Shown: positions 27,020 through 35,878 of the stretch, one piece after another
How positions within the stretch are numbered: position 1 is the first letter of the stretch
How the letters are laid out: every line of letters starts with the position of its first letter
Assembly (NCBI RefSeq): GCF_019884785.1
Contig: NZ_CP082326.1
Span: 3,093,355-3,157,354 of the forward strand
Length of the DNA: 64,000 nucleotides
Reading direction: 5' to 3'
DNA from: Crassaminicella profunda
GTDB taxonomy: Bacteria > Bacillota > Clostridia > Peptostreptococcales > Thermotaleaceae
Program-made: the position numbers and the translations under genes
The notes under the pieces: model-generated
Seen by the model: the letters and a program-made list of their open reading frames with translations, nothing else
Database searches by the model: none
What the model was told of the DNA's origin: nothing

Positions 27020-27180
27020 ATTTCGCAATAGGTGCCCCATTGGGGAGAATAGGGAATGAAGTGTAATTCTTCAGCGGTCCCACCACTGTAAAGAGGAGCT
27101 TATCACAAAATGCCACTGAACCCATCGGGAAGGCGTGTTAAGTGTTGAATCTGAGCCAGGAGACCTGCCTAGTGCAGTTT
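27020..27180 (+). ncRNA. Cobalamin (AdoCbl/B12) riboswitch
   Basis: The conserved blocks of the B12-box aptamer occur in order: AGGTGCC, AGGGAATGAAG, GCGGTCCCACCACTGTAA, GCCACTG, GGGAAGGCG and finally GAGCCAGGAGACCTGCC, the B12 box. A strong terminator follows within 20 bases, so control is by premature termination when B12 is abundant. The regulated gene is cobT, 207 bases downstream. The 26914-27386 gap is explained by promoter, aptamer and terminator. Confidence 0.95.
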
Positions 27181-27198
27181 ATTTACATGGATAATGGT

Positions 27199-27246
27199 AA
27201 AGTTCGTGATTTATTTGTTATACAAATAAATCATGAACTTTTTTAT
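27199..27246 (+). terminator. Expression-platform terminator of the cobalamin riboswitch
   Basis: A 19-base stem (AAAGTTCGTGATTTATTTG and its complement with one wobble) with a TTATA loop, followed by six T. No gene ends here, so its role is regulated termination in the cobT leader. Confidence 0.9.
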
Positions 27247-27386
27247 TTTATAATTATAGGTATTGTATCAAATATTTGTAAAAATCACTTTTACTACATC
27301 AACCTTACTTGTAACAATCATGTTATATATAGCAAATATTTATTTTAACAAATGAAAATATAACACTATAAAGGAGAGGAAAACAT

Positions 27387-28412
27387 ATGCAATTACTCAA
27401 TGAAACACTCAAAAAAATAAGTACTCTTGATCAAGATTCTATGCAAAAAGCAAGGCTCCATATAGATAGTTTATTTAAACCATTAGGAAGTTTAGGAAGG
27501 CTAGAAGAGTTAGCTATTCAACTAGCTGGTATTACAAAAAATCCTTTTCCATCTGTAAATGATAAATCAATCATTGTTATGTCAGCCGATCATGGTGTCT
27601 ATGAAGAAGGGGTGGCACCAGACCCTCAAATCATAACAGCTTTGCAAACTCCTAATTTTACAAAAGGATTAACAGGAGTATGTGCTCTAGCAAAGCAAGC
27701 CCGTGCTGATGTAGTTGTTGTAGATATAGGCATAGCAAAAGATCTTAAAGAACCGAAGGTAATCAATAGAAAGATTCGATACGGTACAAGTAATATGGCA
27801 AAGGGTCCTGCCATGACAAGAGAAGAAGCAATAAAAAGTTTAGAAATCGGTATAGACATGGTAAATAATCAAATTAAAAATGGTAAAAATTTAATCGGAA
27901 CAGGTGAAATGGGCATAGCCAATACCACTCCTAGTACTGCCATCTTTTCAGTAATAGGAAATCTTGACCCTGAAGAAATTGTAGGAGTAGGTGCAGGACT
28001 TCCTACAGAAAAATTAAAACACAAAGCAGCTGTTATCAGAAAAGCAATTCAAGTAAATCAACCGAATCCTAAAGATGGCATCGATATCCTATCCAAGGTA
28101 GGAGGCTTTGAAATAGGAGGAATGGCAGGAACTATGCTAGGAGCAGCAGCTAAAAGGACTCCAGTAGTGGTTGATGGATTTATCTCTACAGCAGCAGCCC
28201 TACTTGCTATCACCATCGAACCAAAGGTAAAAGATTTTCTTATCCCCTCTCATCATACTGCTGAAAGAGGAGGAAAAGTGGCTATGGAGCTTCTTGGACT
28301 TGAGCCTTTGTTTGATATAGGACTCAGACTTGGTGAAGGTACAGGAGCTGCCCTTGCCTTTAACTTTATTGAAGCTGCTACCTTTATGGTGAAAGAGATG
28401 GGTGTACGATAA
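27387..28412 (+). CDS. cobT: Nicotinate-nucleotide--dimethylbenzimidazole phosphoribosyltransferase
   Basis: Activates the lower ligand of cobalamin: transfers phosphoribose from nicotinate mononucleotide to dimethylbenzimidazole (or a related base), giving alpha-ribazole phosphate. It has 341 residues, the normal length. Diagnostic segments are LFKPLGSLGRLEELAIQLAGI near residue 28, MSADHGVYEEGVAP near residue 70, GTGEMGIANTTPSTAI near residue 171 and GLRLGEGTGAALAF near residue 316, holding the catalytic Glu. AAAGGAGAGG precedes the ATG. It is the only gene of this pathway in the window and stands alone under a B12 riboswitch, so the rest of cobalamin assembly must be elsewhere or this is a salvage step. 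Confidence 0.96.
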   Translation: MQLLNETLKKISTLDQDSMQKARLHIDSLFKPLGSLGRLEELAIQLAGITKNPFPSVNDKSIIVMSADHGVYEEGVAPDPQIITALQTPNFTKGLTGVCALAKQARADVVVVDIGIAKDLKEPKVINRKIRYGTSNMAKGPAMTREEAIKSLEIGIDMVNNQIKNGKNLIGTGEMGIANTTPSTAIFSVIGNLDPEEIVGVGAGLPTEKLKHKAAVIRKAIQVNQPNPKDGIDILSKVGGFEIGGMAGTMLGAAAKRTPVVVDGFISTAAALLAITIEPKVKDFLIPSHHTAERGGKVAMELLGLEPLFDIGLRLGEGTGAALAFNFIEAATFMVKEMGVR

Positions 28413-28426
28413 AAAAATAGATAAAA

Positions 28427-28463
28427 AAAAGCAGATCCTTCACAAATGAATGATCTGCTTTTT
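28427..28463. terminator. Bidirectional terminator between cobT and the CAP/SLH gene
   Basis: AAAAGCAGATC / GATCTGCTTTT with a 14-base loop, flanked by A-runs and T-runs on both sides. It serves the convergent genes on both strands. Confidence 0.85.
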
Positions 28464-28479
28464 AAACTTCCTGAAAAAT

Positions 28480-30225
28480 TTATTGGATTTTTTCTAATAA
28501 TTTTTTAGCCAAAACTGCACCTTCCGCCCGAGTTGTCAAATTCTTCGGTGCAAATTTACCTGTATCATATCCTTTTATAATCCCTAGCTCATAAGCTAAT
28601 TTTACATCCTTTAATGCCCAAGGACTTATATCATCCTTATCTGAAAAGGATAATGTAGGGGATTGATTTATTTTGTGCTTGTTTCCTTTTTTTTCATAAG
28701 CCTTCATAACAATAACAGCAATTTCTTCTCTTTTAATGGTACGATTTGGATCAAAAGTTCCATCTCCCATGCCTTTTATAATTCCTGCTCTGTATGCTGC
28801 TTCAATATATGTTGCTTTATTTGTATCCTTTTTCACATCTTTAAAAATTCCTTCATAGGGCTTTGTATTAATTCCTAATACATTTACAACAAATTCAGTA
28901 AATTCCGCTCTAGTAATTTTGTCATCTGGTTTATAAAGATTATTTACTTTTGCTGATAAAATGCCTTTTTCACTTAAATCTAATATATATTTTTGTGCCC
29001 AATGGTCCTCCACATCTGCATAGATATATTTTTTCATCCATTCATTTTTATTCTTTTCTTCTTTTACTGTTCTAAAACTCCATGTCTTAACGATCTCTTT
29101 CGTTTTTTTATCTTGAAATATTATTTTCCCTTTCACAGATACAGTATACTTTTCGTCTCTTTCTAAGGGCTTAGATGGAATAATGAGTATACTATCATGA
29201 AGTTTATCATCCTTTTGTGGTGTATTCAGATATTTTTCTACACTCCTACCTTTACTATTTTTCAATGTGACTTTTTCTATAGTGAATTTTTCAATATTTT
29301 TTTTACTAAAATAAGATAAAGATATAGGATATCCTACATTTCCTGTTTGGTCATAAAATCTAAGTGGATTAGGGATTTCATTACCATCCCACGAAGTAGA
29401 AACATCCATTTGATTTTCTATAGGATACACAACGATCTTATCTTCTAAAACTTTTTTCCCTCCAAAATCAAAGGTATAATATTTATCTTTCACACCATAC
29501 CCTAAGTCTAAAAGATATGGATTGATCCAAGCTAGTCGATGATAAGGTGCATCCATCAAGCTATCAATTGCATTCTTATAATCTTTTGATCCTGAACTTA
29601 CATTTTCAGATACAAAGCTTCCTCTATATCCGAAAACACCTGCACGATTGTATGCTTGTATTCCAGTAAAGCCCTTATCATTTGCAAACTCATCATGAGT
29701 AAATTTTTTATTGAGTGCCATATAATTAGCATGAGCCATGGCTGCTGCATTTAAAGAATCATTCAATTTAAATTCAGAAATTCCTAGTAGCTTTCTATAT
29801 CTGTTTGAATAATTTAATGCTTTCTTTTGTTCTTCAGAAGGGTTTGGCAACTCTTCTACTGCATTTTCACCAACACTAAACTTCCAACTTTCTTTTATCA
29901 CTTTCTGTCCCTCTAAGACTATATTTAAATCTACTTTATATTGTCCCGCTTTGAGAGCTTTTTCAGGCTTATAAAAAACCATCTGCTGTTTTTCATCATA
30001 TATAGCAGGAACCAATTTTCCATTTAATTTCATTTCTATTTCTTTTACTGTATTCGCGTTCAAAATAAGTTGTACACCAATATTAGGTCTTGATACTTGG
30101 ACAGTAATATCCTTAGGTTGTGGAGGAAAATACCCCTCTACATTTTCTGCATAGCTAATTGTATATATTCCACTTATTAAAAGTATTAGGCTCATCAAAA
30201 GAATATACTGGTATTTATTTTTCAC
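28480..30225 (-). CDS. Surface protein with CAP/SCP domain and three S-layer homology domains
   Basis: A 581-residue exported protein. It has a signal peptide (about residues 1-26, ending in ISYA) and an Ig-like N-terminal region to about residue 125. A CAP/SCP-like domain covers about 135-260, with AAMAHANYMALNKKFTHDE and the conserved SENVSSGS and PYHRLAWINP segments. An Ig-like linker region follows. Three SLH repeats close the protein from about residue 405: YADVEDHWAQKYI, FKDVKKDTNKATYIEAAYRA and ISPWALKDVKLAYELGIIKG. The SLH repeats anchor it to the cell wall. The CAP domain's job in bacteria is largely unknown. It is monocistronic. Confidence 0.88.
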   Translation of the reverse strand: MKNKYQYILLMSLILLISGIYTISYAENVEGYFPPQPKDITVQVSRPNIGVQLILNANTVKEIEMKLNGKLVPAIYDEKQQMVFYKPEKALKAGQYKVDLNIVLEGQKVIKESWKFSVGENAVEELPNPSEEQKKALNYSNRYRKLLGISEFKLNDSLNAAAMAHANYMALNKKFTHDEFANDKGFTGIQAYNRAGVFGYRGSFVSENVSSGSKDYKNAIDSLMDAPYHRLAWINPYLLDLGYGVKDKYYTFDFGGKKVLEDKIVVYPIENQMDVSTSWDGNEIPNPLRFYDQTGNVGYPISLSYFSKKNIEKFTIEKVTLKNSKGRSVEKYLNTPQKDDKLHDSILIIPSKPLERDEKYTVSVKGKIIFQDKKTKEIVKTWSFRTVKEEKNKNEWMKKYIYADVEDHWAQKYILDLSEKGILSAKVNNLYKPDDKITRAEFTEFVVNVLGINTKPYEGIFKDVKKDTNKATYIEAAYRAGIIKGMGDGTFDPNRTIKREEIAVIVMKAYEKKGNKHKINQSPTLSFSDKDDISPWALKDVKLAYELGIIKGYDTGKFAPKNLTTRAEGAVLAKKLLEKIQ

Positions 30226-30334
30226 AATGCATCCCTCCTCATATCTATTCTAATATATCTTTCAATGAATTATCCTAATTGTCTTCAAAATGTAATATTC
30301 CTTTAATAAATGTAACAATATTGTCCCACTAAAA

Positions 30335-30360
30335 AAAAGAATCGCATGAGCGATTCTTTT
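30335..30360 (-). terminator. Terminator of gdhA
   Basis: A perfect 11-base stem, AAAAGAATCGC / GCGATTCTTTT, with an ATGA loop, 11 bases after the gdhA stop and followed by T's on the minus strand. Confidence 0.85.
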
Positions 30361-30370
30361 TCTTTATCTT

Positions 30371-31735
30371 TTAATAATTTCCTTGTGCATACATTGCATC
30401 AGCAACTTTAACAAATCCTGCAATATTTGCACCAGCAACTAAGTTATATCCAAATCCATAAGTTTCAGCAGCTTTCATAGCATTGTCATGAATACTTACC
30501 ATGATTTGATGAAGCTTTTGATCTACTTCTTCTGCTGTCCAAGAATATCTCATACTGTTTTGAGCCATTTCAAGAGCAGATGTAGCAACTCCACCAGCAT
30601 TTGCAGCTTTAGCAGGTCCTACGACTACTTCATTGTCTAATAAATATTTAAGTGCATCATTTGTAGTAGGCATATTCGCACCTTCACAAACAAACTTAAT
30701 ACCATTTGCAACGATTTGTTTAGCATGCTCTAGGTGAATATCATTTTGAGTAGCACATGGAATTACGATATCAACCTTAACACCCCATGGTTTTTCTCCT
30801 GGGAAAAATTCAACACCAAATTTATCAGCATAATCTTGTACTTTATCTCTACCAGAAGCACGCATTTCTACTAAATAATTAAATTTCTCTTCTGTTGAAA
30901 CACCTTCTGGGTCATAAATGTATCCATCTGGTCCTGATAATGTAACTACTTTGCCACCTAATTCAGTGACTTTTCTAGCAGTTCCCCAAGTAACATTACC
31001 AAATCCTGATAATGCTACAGTTTTTCCTTCAAAACTTGTTCCTTCATGTTTTAACATTTCTTGACAGAAATATGTAATACCAAAGCCTGTAGCTTCTGGT
31101 CTAATTAAACTTCCACCATAAGATAAACCTTTTCCTGTTAGCACGCCGTTTTCAAATGCGCCTCTAATTCTTCTATAATGACCATAAAGGTATCCAATTT
31201 CTCTTGCTCCAACACCAATATCTCCTGCTGGAACGTCCACATCTGGTCCAATATGTCTATATAACTCTGTCATGAAGCTTTGGCAGAATCTCATAATTTC
31301 CATGTCAGATTTTCCTCTAGGGTCAAAGTCCGAACCACCTTTACCTCCTCCAATTGGAAGACCTGTTAGTGAGTTCTTTAATATTTGCTCAAATCCTAAG
31401 AATTTAATAATTCCAAGATAAACAGATGGATGAAAACGTAATCCTCCCTTATAAGGTCCGATTGCTCCGTTAAATTGAACTCTAAATCCACGATTTACTT
31501 GTAATTCTCCTTCATCATCAACCCATGGTACTCTAAATAATATTTGTCTTTCAGGTTCAACGAATCTTTCTAAAAGATTTGCTTTTACATACTCTGGATG
31601 TTTTTCTATTACTGGTTTTAAGGTAGGTAATACTTCTTCAACAGTTTGTAAAAACTCAGGTTGATCTGCATCAGTTTTTTTCACTTTCTCAATTACTTTT
31701 TCAATATACTCCTGTACATTTAATTGATTTGGCAT
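30371..31735 (-). CDS. gdhA: Glutamate dehydrogenase (hexameric, about 450-residue type)
   Basis: Interconverts glutamate and 2-oxoglutarate plus ammonia with NAD(P)H. The 454-residue length and sequence match the 50-kDa hexameric class. Visible are the substrate site LTGLPIGGGKGGSDFDPRGK (with the catalytic Lys), VPAGDIGVGAREIGYLYG and the Rossmann motif VALSGFGNVTWGTA near residue 241. GGGGG precedes the ATG and a strong promoter lies about 70 bases upstream. In an amino-acid fermenter it would feed glutamate from the hut pathway into 2-oxoglutarate or regenerate reduced cofactor. Cofactor choice (NAD or NADP) cannot be settled from the motif alone. Confidence 0.95.
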   Translation of the reverse strand: MPNQLNVQEYIEKVIEKVKKTDADQPEFLQTVEEVLPTLKPVIEKHPEYVKANLLERFVEPERQILFRVPWVDDEGELQVNRGFRVQFNGAIGPYKGGLRFHPSVYLGIIKFLGFEQILKNSLTGLPIGGGKGGSDFDPRGKSDMEIMRFCQSFMTELYRHIGPDVDVPAGDIGVGAREIGYLYGHYRRIRGAFENGVLTGKGLSYGGSLIRPEATGFGITYFCQEMLKHEGTSFEGKTVALSGFGNVTWGTARKVTELGGKVVTLSGPDGYIYDPEGVSTEEKFNYLVEMRASGRDKVQDYADKFGVEFFPGEKPWGVKVDIVIPCATQNDIHLEHAKQIVANGIKFVCEGANMPTTNDALKYLLDNEVVVGPAKAANAGGVATSALEMAQNSMRYSWTAEEVDQKLHQIMVSIHDNAMKAAETYGFGYNLVAGANIAGFVKVADAMYAQGNY

Positions 31736-31803
31736 TTTGAGACCCCCTCATTCTTTTAAAAATACTAGAATTTCTGCTTTTTTACCTTCATCATGTCAAC
31801 ACG

Positions 31804-31832
31804 ATTATAACACAATGATTTTTTATTGTAAA
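31804..31832 (-). promoter_or_regulatory. gdhA: gdhA promoter
   Basis: TTTACA, 17 bases and TATAAT on the minus strand, about 69 bases before the ATG. The -10 is perfect and the -35 differs at one base. Confidence 0.7.
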
Positions 31833-31974
31833 TATTCGCAATTATTTAGCATTTATTCTAAATTTAGAAAAAAAATATAATATATTGAAGAAAGAATAAT
31901 CAGTACACTCAAAATTGCATCTAGTATTGCATATGATATCTTGTATACAATATATTTTGCATAAATATTACCTG

Positions 31975-32787
31975 TTAACTAACAATTATCTTTTTCACAA
32001 ATATATTTACTGCTACAATATGCATGGCGGTCATACGCTCTACCTCTTCTACTATTTTCTTTTGAACCTCTCTACTTATCTCGTGTATAGGCTTTCCATA
32101 TATAACCACAACCTCCATATAAATACTGGCTCCATTTTGATTATTTCGAACATCTATTCTAGAAACCTTATAGATTCCCTCAACTTGCCTTACTGCATAA
32201 TTAACCAAATCATTGATTACTTTATCAGAAATCGTATATTTTCCCATATAGCTAAAAGTGGGTCTTACAACGGATTTTTCAGATATTTGCACAGTATCAT
32301 CTTTTTTCCTTCTTAATATCTTTAACGGATCTATAAAATATCCTGAAAAATCTTTTTTTATTTCAAAGGTAGGGACAGGAATAACATGCTTCCCATATTC
32401 ATTTCTTTGTTTTTTTGCAATTTTTCTTTCTTCTTCTGAAGAAATTTCTTCAATATATACATATTCTTCAATAGGACAAATATTCAAATGCATTGCAATT
32501 CTTTCTACCATCTTTTTGGAAGTACCTAAAATCAATATTCCCCTTGGATTTTCCTCCTCAATAGCTCTCTTTACTTCTTCTCTATGATCCTCATGGGTAA
32601 AAAGGGCTGTTTTGACTGCTGTTACAGAAGTTTTCTGTCTTTTGGCAGATTTACCTGCAATAATTTTATTTCCTTGTATCAATAATCCATCATCAATGAT
32701 ATAAGCAATTTCTTTTTCATGTGCAAGACTCAAAGCTCTATAGCTTTTTCCCGTACCACTTTTTCCCACAAGGGCTAGCACTTTCAT
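31975..32787 (-). CDS. P-loop ATPase fused to an Asp23/Gls24 domain
   Basis: A 270-residue two-domain protein. The N-terminal part is a small P-loop nucleotide-binding domain (VLALVGKSGTGKSYRAL, Walker A; IAYIIDDGLLI; RGILILGTSKKM). The C-terminal 105 residues are an Asp23/Gls24 domain (YTISDKVINDLVNYAVRQVEGIYKVSRIDVR, then SIYMEVVVIYGKPI), a module known from alkaline-shock and envelope-stress proteins. The ATG at 32787 is 7 bases after AAAGGAG; an in-frame ATG at 32841 lies upstream of a Fur-like box and is unlikely. It is divergent from a ferredoxin gene. Its role is unknown; the Fur-like site hints at iron-linked expression. Confidence 0.8.
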   Translation of the reverse strand: MKVLALVGKSGTGKSYRALSLAHEKEIAYIIDDGLLIQGNKIIAGKSAKRQKTSVTAVKTALFTHEDHREEVKRAIEEENPRGILILGTSKKMVERIAMHLNICPIEEYVYIEEISSEEERKIAKKQRNEYGKHVIPVPTFEIKKDFSGYFIDPLKILRRKKDDTVQISEKSVVRPTFSYMGKYTISDKVINDLVNYAVRQVEGIYKVSRIDVRNNQNGASIYMEVVVIYGKPIHEISREVQKKIVEEVERMTAMHIVAVNIFVKKIIVS

Positions 32788-32814
32788 AAACATTCTCCTT
32801 TTCTCAATAAATAT

Positions 32815-32833
32815 AGAATGATAATCATTATAT
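32815..32833. promoter_or_regulatory. Fur-like box
   Basis: The 19 bases match the Fur consensus GATAATGATAATCATTATC at 16 positions, with a perfect AATGAT-A-ATCATT core. It overlaps a TATAAT (minus strand, 32827-32832) and lies about 30 bases upstream of the Gls24-ATPase start, in the gap shared with the ferredoxin gene. Confidence 0.65.
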
Positions 32834-32868
32834 ATACGCACTTTTAGACAATTATTTTTATTTTTTTA

Positions 32869-32897
32869 TTGTCTATATATTTATATTTTGCTACAAT
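32869..32897 (+). promoter_or_regulatory. Ferredoxin gene promoter
   Basis: TTGTCT, 17 bases and TACAAT, about 62 bases before the ferredoxin ATG. Confidence 0.65.
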
Positions 32898-32916
32898 AAT
32901 ATCGTGTTAAAGATAA

Positions 32917-33129
<213 letters not shown>

Positions 33130-33150
33130 TTTAAACAAATACATAAAATG

Positions 33151-33190
33151 ATAATGTCCTTAACTACCATTAGGGCATTATTATTTTTTT
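33151..33190 (+). terminator. Ferredoxin gene terminator
   Basis: ATAATGTCCT / AGGGCATTAT stem (one wobble), then TTATTTTTTT. It overlaps the stop codon of the convergent MarR gene. Confidence 0.8.
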
Positions 33191-33645
33191 GCATAATTTA
33201 CCCCCTCATCAGTAGATAATGTGGTCTGATTAATTTTACTTAAAAACTTTAATATAGCTTTTTCTTCATTCAAGGTTACATCATTTAATACAAAATCTAA
33301 TAAATTCTTTTGAATATCCAAGGTCTTTTCATACATAATTTTTCCTTCATCTGTTAATTTTAAGATATATACTCTCTTATCTTCTTCTGATCTCTCTTTG
33401 ATAATATATCCACTTAATATTAATTTTTTCATAACAGAAGCAATTAATCCTCTATCAATTTCCAAATCCTTTACTAATTCGTATATTTTTTTATGCTTTT
33501 GCTGCCCGATTTTTCTCAAAACGTGTATATCTAATAAAGATAATTCTTCTTTTCCATTGATTTTAAAGCCCTTTCGATCATAAACTAAAACTTTGTGCAT
33601 GAGCTTATCAATCATTCTATTAATTTCATGATAATAATTGGCCAT
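33181..33645 (-). CDS. MarR family transcriptional regulator
   Basis: Winged-helix repressor or activator of about 154 residues, normal for the family, and probably a homodimer. The DNA-binding part is visible: LSLLDIHVLRKIGQQKHKKI, the recognition helix region DRGLIASVMKKLILSGYI and the wing KERSEEDKRVYILKLTDEGK. Dimerisation helices flank it. The preferred start is the ATG at 33645, 6 bases after AGGTG; in-frame ATG and GTG codons lie just upstream. It converges on the ferredoxin gene and follows etfA on the map with a terminator between. Its target genes cannot be told from the sequence. Confidence 0.88.
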   Translation of the reverse strand: MANYYHEINRMIDKLMHKVLVYDRKGFKINGKEELSLLDIHVLRKIGQQKHKKIYELVKDLEIDRGLIASVMKKLILSGYIIKERSEEDKRVYILKLTDEGKIMYEKTLDIQKNLLDFVLNDVTLNEEKAILKFLSKINQTTLSTDEGVNYAKK

Positions 33646-33713
33646 CTTCATCACCTAGTCTTTCTAATCTTTTGTTATTATATCATTATTGAAAATCCAT
33701 TTCAATTACTCCA

Positions 33714-33753
33714 ATAAAAAACGGGTCAACTGTCATAAAGATCAGTCGCCCGT
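33714..33753 (-). terminator. Terminator of acd-etfB-etfA
   Basis: ACGGGCGACTG / CAGTTGACCCGT stem (imperfect) followed on the minus strand by TTTTTTATTGG, 25 bases after the etfA stop. Confidence 0.75.
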
Positions 33754-33777
33754 AAATTAAACTACTATAAAGAACTA

Positions 33778-35004
33778 CTATTTAGCTGCTGCAACTTCTT
33801 TTAATGCTTCCATTAAGTCTTCAGCTCTATCTAAAGCATCTATTAAAGCAGGAACAACATCATATAAGTCTCCTACGATTCCAAAGTCAGCAACTTCGAA
33901 AATTGGTGCATGAGGGTTTTTGTTGATTGCAACAATGATATCAGAACTTTGCATACCAGCTAAATGCTGAATTGCTCCTGAAATACCACAAGCAACATAA
34001 AGCGTTGGCTTAACAGTTGTACCTGTTTGACCTACTTGGTGAGAATGATCGATCCATCCAGCATCAACACATGCACGAGATGATCCTACTACTCCACCTA
34101 GTTTGTCAGCTAATTGCTTCATAAGTTCGAAACCTTCTGGTTTTCCAAGTCCACGTCCACCAGATACGATTACATCAGCATCTGTTAAAGATACCATATC
34201 TTTTTTAGTTTTTACGATTTCTACAACTTCTGTTCTTACATCTTCTTTAGTTAATTGAACATTAACTTCGATGATTTCACCTGTTTTTGAATCATCTTTA
34301 TGCGCTTTATCCATAACACCAGGTCTTACTGTAGACATTTGAGGTCTGTGGTTTGGACATACGATTGTAGCCATGATGTTTCCACCAAAAGCTGGACGAG
34401 TTTGTTTGATTTTTTTGTCTTCTGGATCTATTTCAAGCTTAGTACAGTCAGCAGTAAGTCCAGTATCTACTCTAGCAGCTAATCTTGGTGCTAAGTCTCT
34501 ACCAATGTGAGTAGCTCCATATAGAACGATTTCTGGTTTGAATTCTTCGATTGCATCAGTAATTACTTTTGTATATCCATCAGTTGTGAAGTTTTCTAGT
34601 AATTCATCTTGTGCTACATATACTTTGTCAGCACCATATGCAATTAATTCTTTTGCTAAACCGTCAATGTTATTTCCAAGTACGATTGCACAAAGATCAG
34701 TTCCGATCTCATCTGCTAATTTTCTACCTTCTCCTAAAAGCTCAACTACAACAGGCATGATTTCACCTTGTCTTTGCTCAGCAAATACCCATACATTTTT
34801 ATATGCAGATAAGTCTTTCTTAGGAGCATCTGCAACTTGCTTTTCGATAGCTTTGAAAGGACATGCCTCTACACAAGCTCCACAAGCAGTACATTTATCA
34901 TTGATGACAGCTACACCATCAACCATATCAATAGCATCAAAAGGACATGCTTTTAAACATAGCTTACATCCTTTACATTTATCTTTATATACAACAACAG
35001 CCAT
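33778..35004 (-). CDS. etfA: Electron transfer flavoprotein alpha subunit with N-terminal ferredoxin domain
   Basis: Alpha subunit of ETF, 408 residues against about 320-340 for ordinary EtfA. The extra N-terminus is a 2[4Fe-4S] ferredoxin domain ([12 protein letters not shown] at about 10-21 and [12 protein letters not shown] at about 38-49). The rest is the alpha domain and the C-terminal FAD domain ([35 protein letters not shown]). ETFs with this extension are known from electron-bifurcating complexes such as CarE of the caffeyl-CoA reductase and LctC of the lactate dehydrogenase of Acetobacterium. It follows etfB by 18 bases. Bifurcation (NADH to enoyl-CoA and ferredoxin) is inferred, not shown. 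Confidence 0.95.
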   Translation of the reverse strand: MAVVVYKDKCKGCKLCLKACPFDAIDMVDGVAVINDKCTACGACVEACPFKAIEKQVADAPKKDLSAYKNVWVFAEQRQGEIMPVVVELLGEGRKLADEIGTDLCAIVLGNNIDGLAKELIAYGADKVYVAQDELLENFTTDGYTKVITDAIEEFKPEIVLYGATHIGRDLAPRLAARVDTGLTADCTKLEIDPEDKKIKQTRPAFGGNIMATIVCPNHRPQMSTVRPGVMDKAHKDDSKTGEIIEVNVQLTKEDVRTEVVEIVKTKKDMVSLTDADVIVSGGRGLGKPEGFELMKQLADKLGGVVGSSRACVDAGWIDHSHQVGQTGTTVKPTLYVACGISGAIQHLAGMQSSDIIVAINKNPHAPIFEVADFGIVGDLYDVVPALIDALDRAEDLMEALKEVAAAK

Positions 35005-35022
35005 TTTTCTCCCTCCAATTCA

Positions 35023-35808
35023 TTAAATTATATGTTTTTGTTTTAAGTTCACAACTAATTTTTCTACTATTTCTTTAGTAGTTCCTTCAAGCATTACACC
35101 TTTTCCTTTTGGTTCTGGTGTAAATGAACGGAATACTTTTGTTGGAGAAGCATCTAATCCTACTTCATGCTTTTCAACATCTAAGTCAGCTAATGACCAT
35201 ACTGTAGTATCTTTTTTGCATGCATCATAGATACCTTCAACAGACATATATCTTGGTTTGTTTAATTCTTTGATTGCAGTTAAAAGTACAGGTTTTTTTA
35301 CGTTGATTACTTCATAACCATCTTCTAATTGTCTTTGTACTTTGATAGAATCTCCTTCTACCTCAAAATCTTGTACATAAGTAATTTGAGCAAGTCCAAG
35401 TCTCTCTGCGATCTGTGGACCTACTTGAGCAGTATCTCCATCAATTGCTTGTCTTCCAGCAAAGATAATATCATACTCTCCTATTTTTCTAATTGCAGAT
35501 GCTAACGTATTAGAAGTTGCCCAAGTATCAGCACCAGCAAAAGCTCTATCACTTACTAAAATTGAATCATCTGCTCCCATAGCTAAACATTCTTTTAGCA
35601 TTTCGTCAGCTTGAGGTGGTCCCATTGTAAGAACTGTTACATGAACATCATCATATTTATCTTTTAATGCTAATGCTTCTTCTAAAGCATTTGCGTCATC
35701 TGGATTTAAGATACTTGGAACACCGTCACGAATAAGGGTTCCTTTTACAGGGTCTATTCTAACTTCGTTTGTATCAGGAACTTGCTTTACACAAACTATT
35801 ACCTTCAT
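35023..35808 (-). CDS. etfB: Electron transfer flavoprotein beta subunit
   Basis: Beta subunit of ETF (261 residues, typical). It starts MKVIVCVKQVPDTNEVRIDP and carries NPDDANALEEALALKDKY and the nucleotide-binding loop GRQAIDGDTAQVGPQIAERLGL near residue 120. In bifurcating ETFs the beta subunit binds the bifurcating FAD; in ordinary ones AMP. It sits between acd and etfA on the same strand with short gaps, so the three form one operon delivering a dehydrogenase-ETF complex in the cytosol. AGGAGG precedes the ATG. Confidence 0.96.
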   Translation of the reverse strand: MKVIVCVKQVPDTNEVRIDPVKGTLIRDGVPSILNPDDANALEEALALKDKYDDVHVTVLTMGPPQADEMLKECLAMGADDSILVSDRAFAGADTWATSNTLASAIRKIGEYDIIFAGRQAIDGDTAQVGPQIAERLGLAQITYVQDFEVEGDSIKVQRQLEDGYEVINVKKPVLLTAIKELNKPRYMSVEGIYDACKKDTTVWSLADLDVEKHEVGLDASPTKVFRSFTPEPKGKGVMLEGTTKEIVEKLVVNLKQKHII

Positions 35809-35878
35809 CTTTCTTCCTCCTTTTATAAAATGCTTATATAAACGTTTCTTTTTATTTTATATAAACTAAGCTTTTAGA

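Noticed and set aside
27142-27348. A 68-codon plus-strand reading frame starting in the cobalamin riboswitch
   Set aside because: It runs through the B12 box and the terminator hairpin, has no ribosome binding site and no protein-like composition; the riboswitch explains the sequence.
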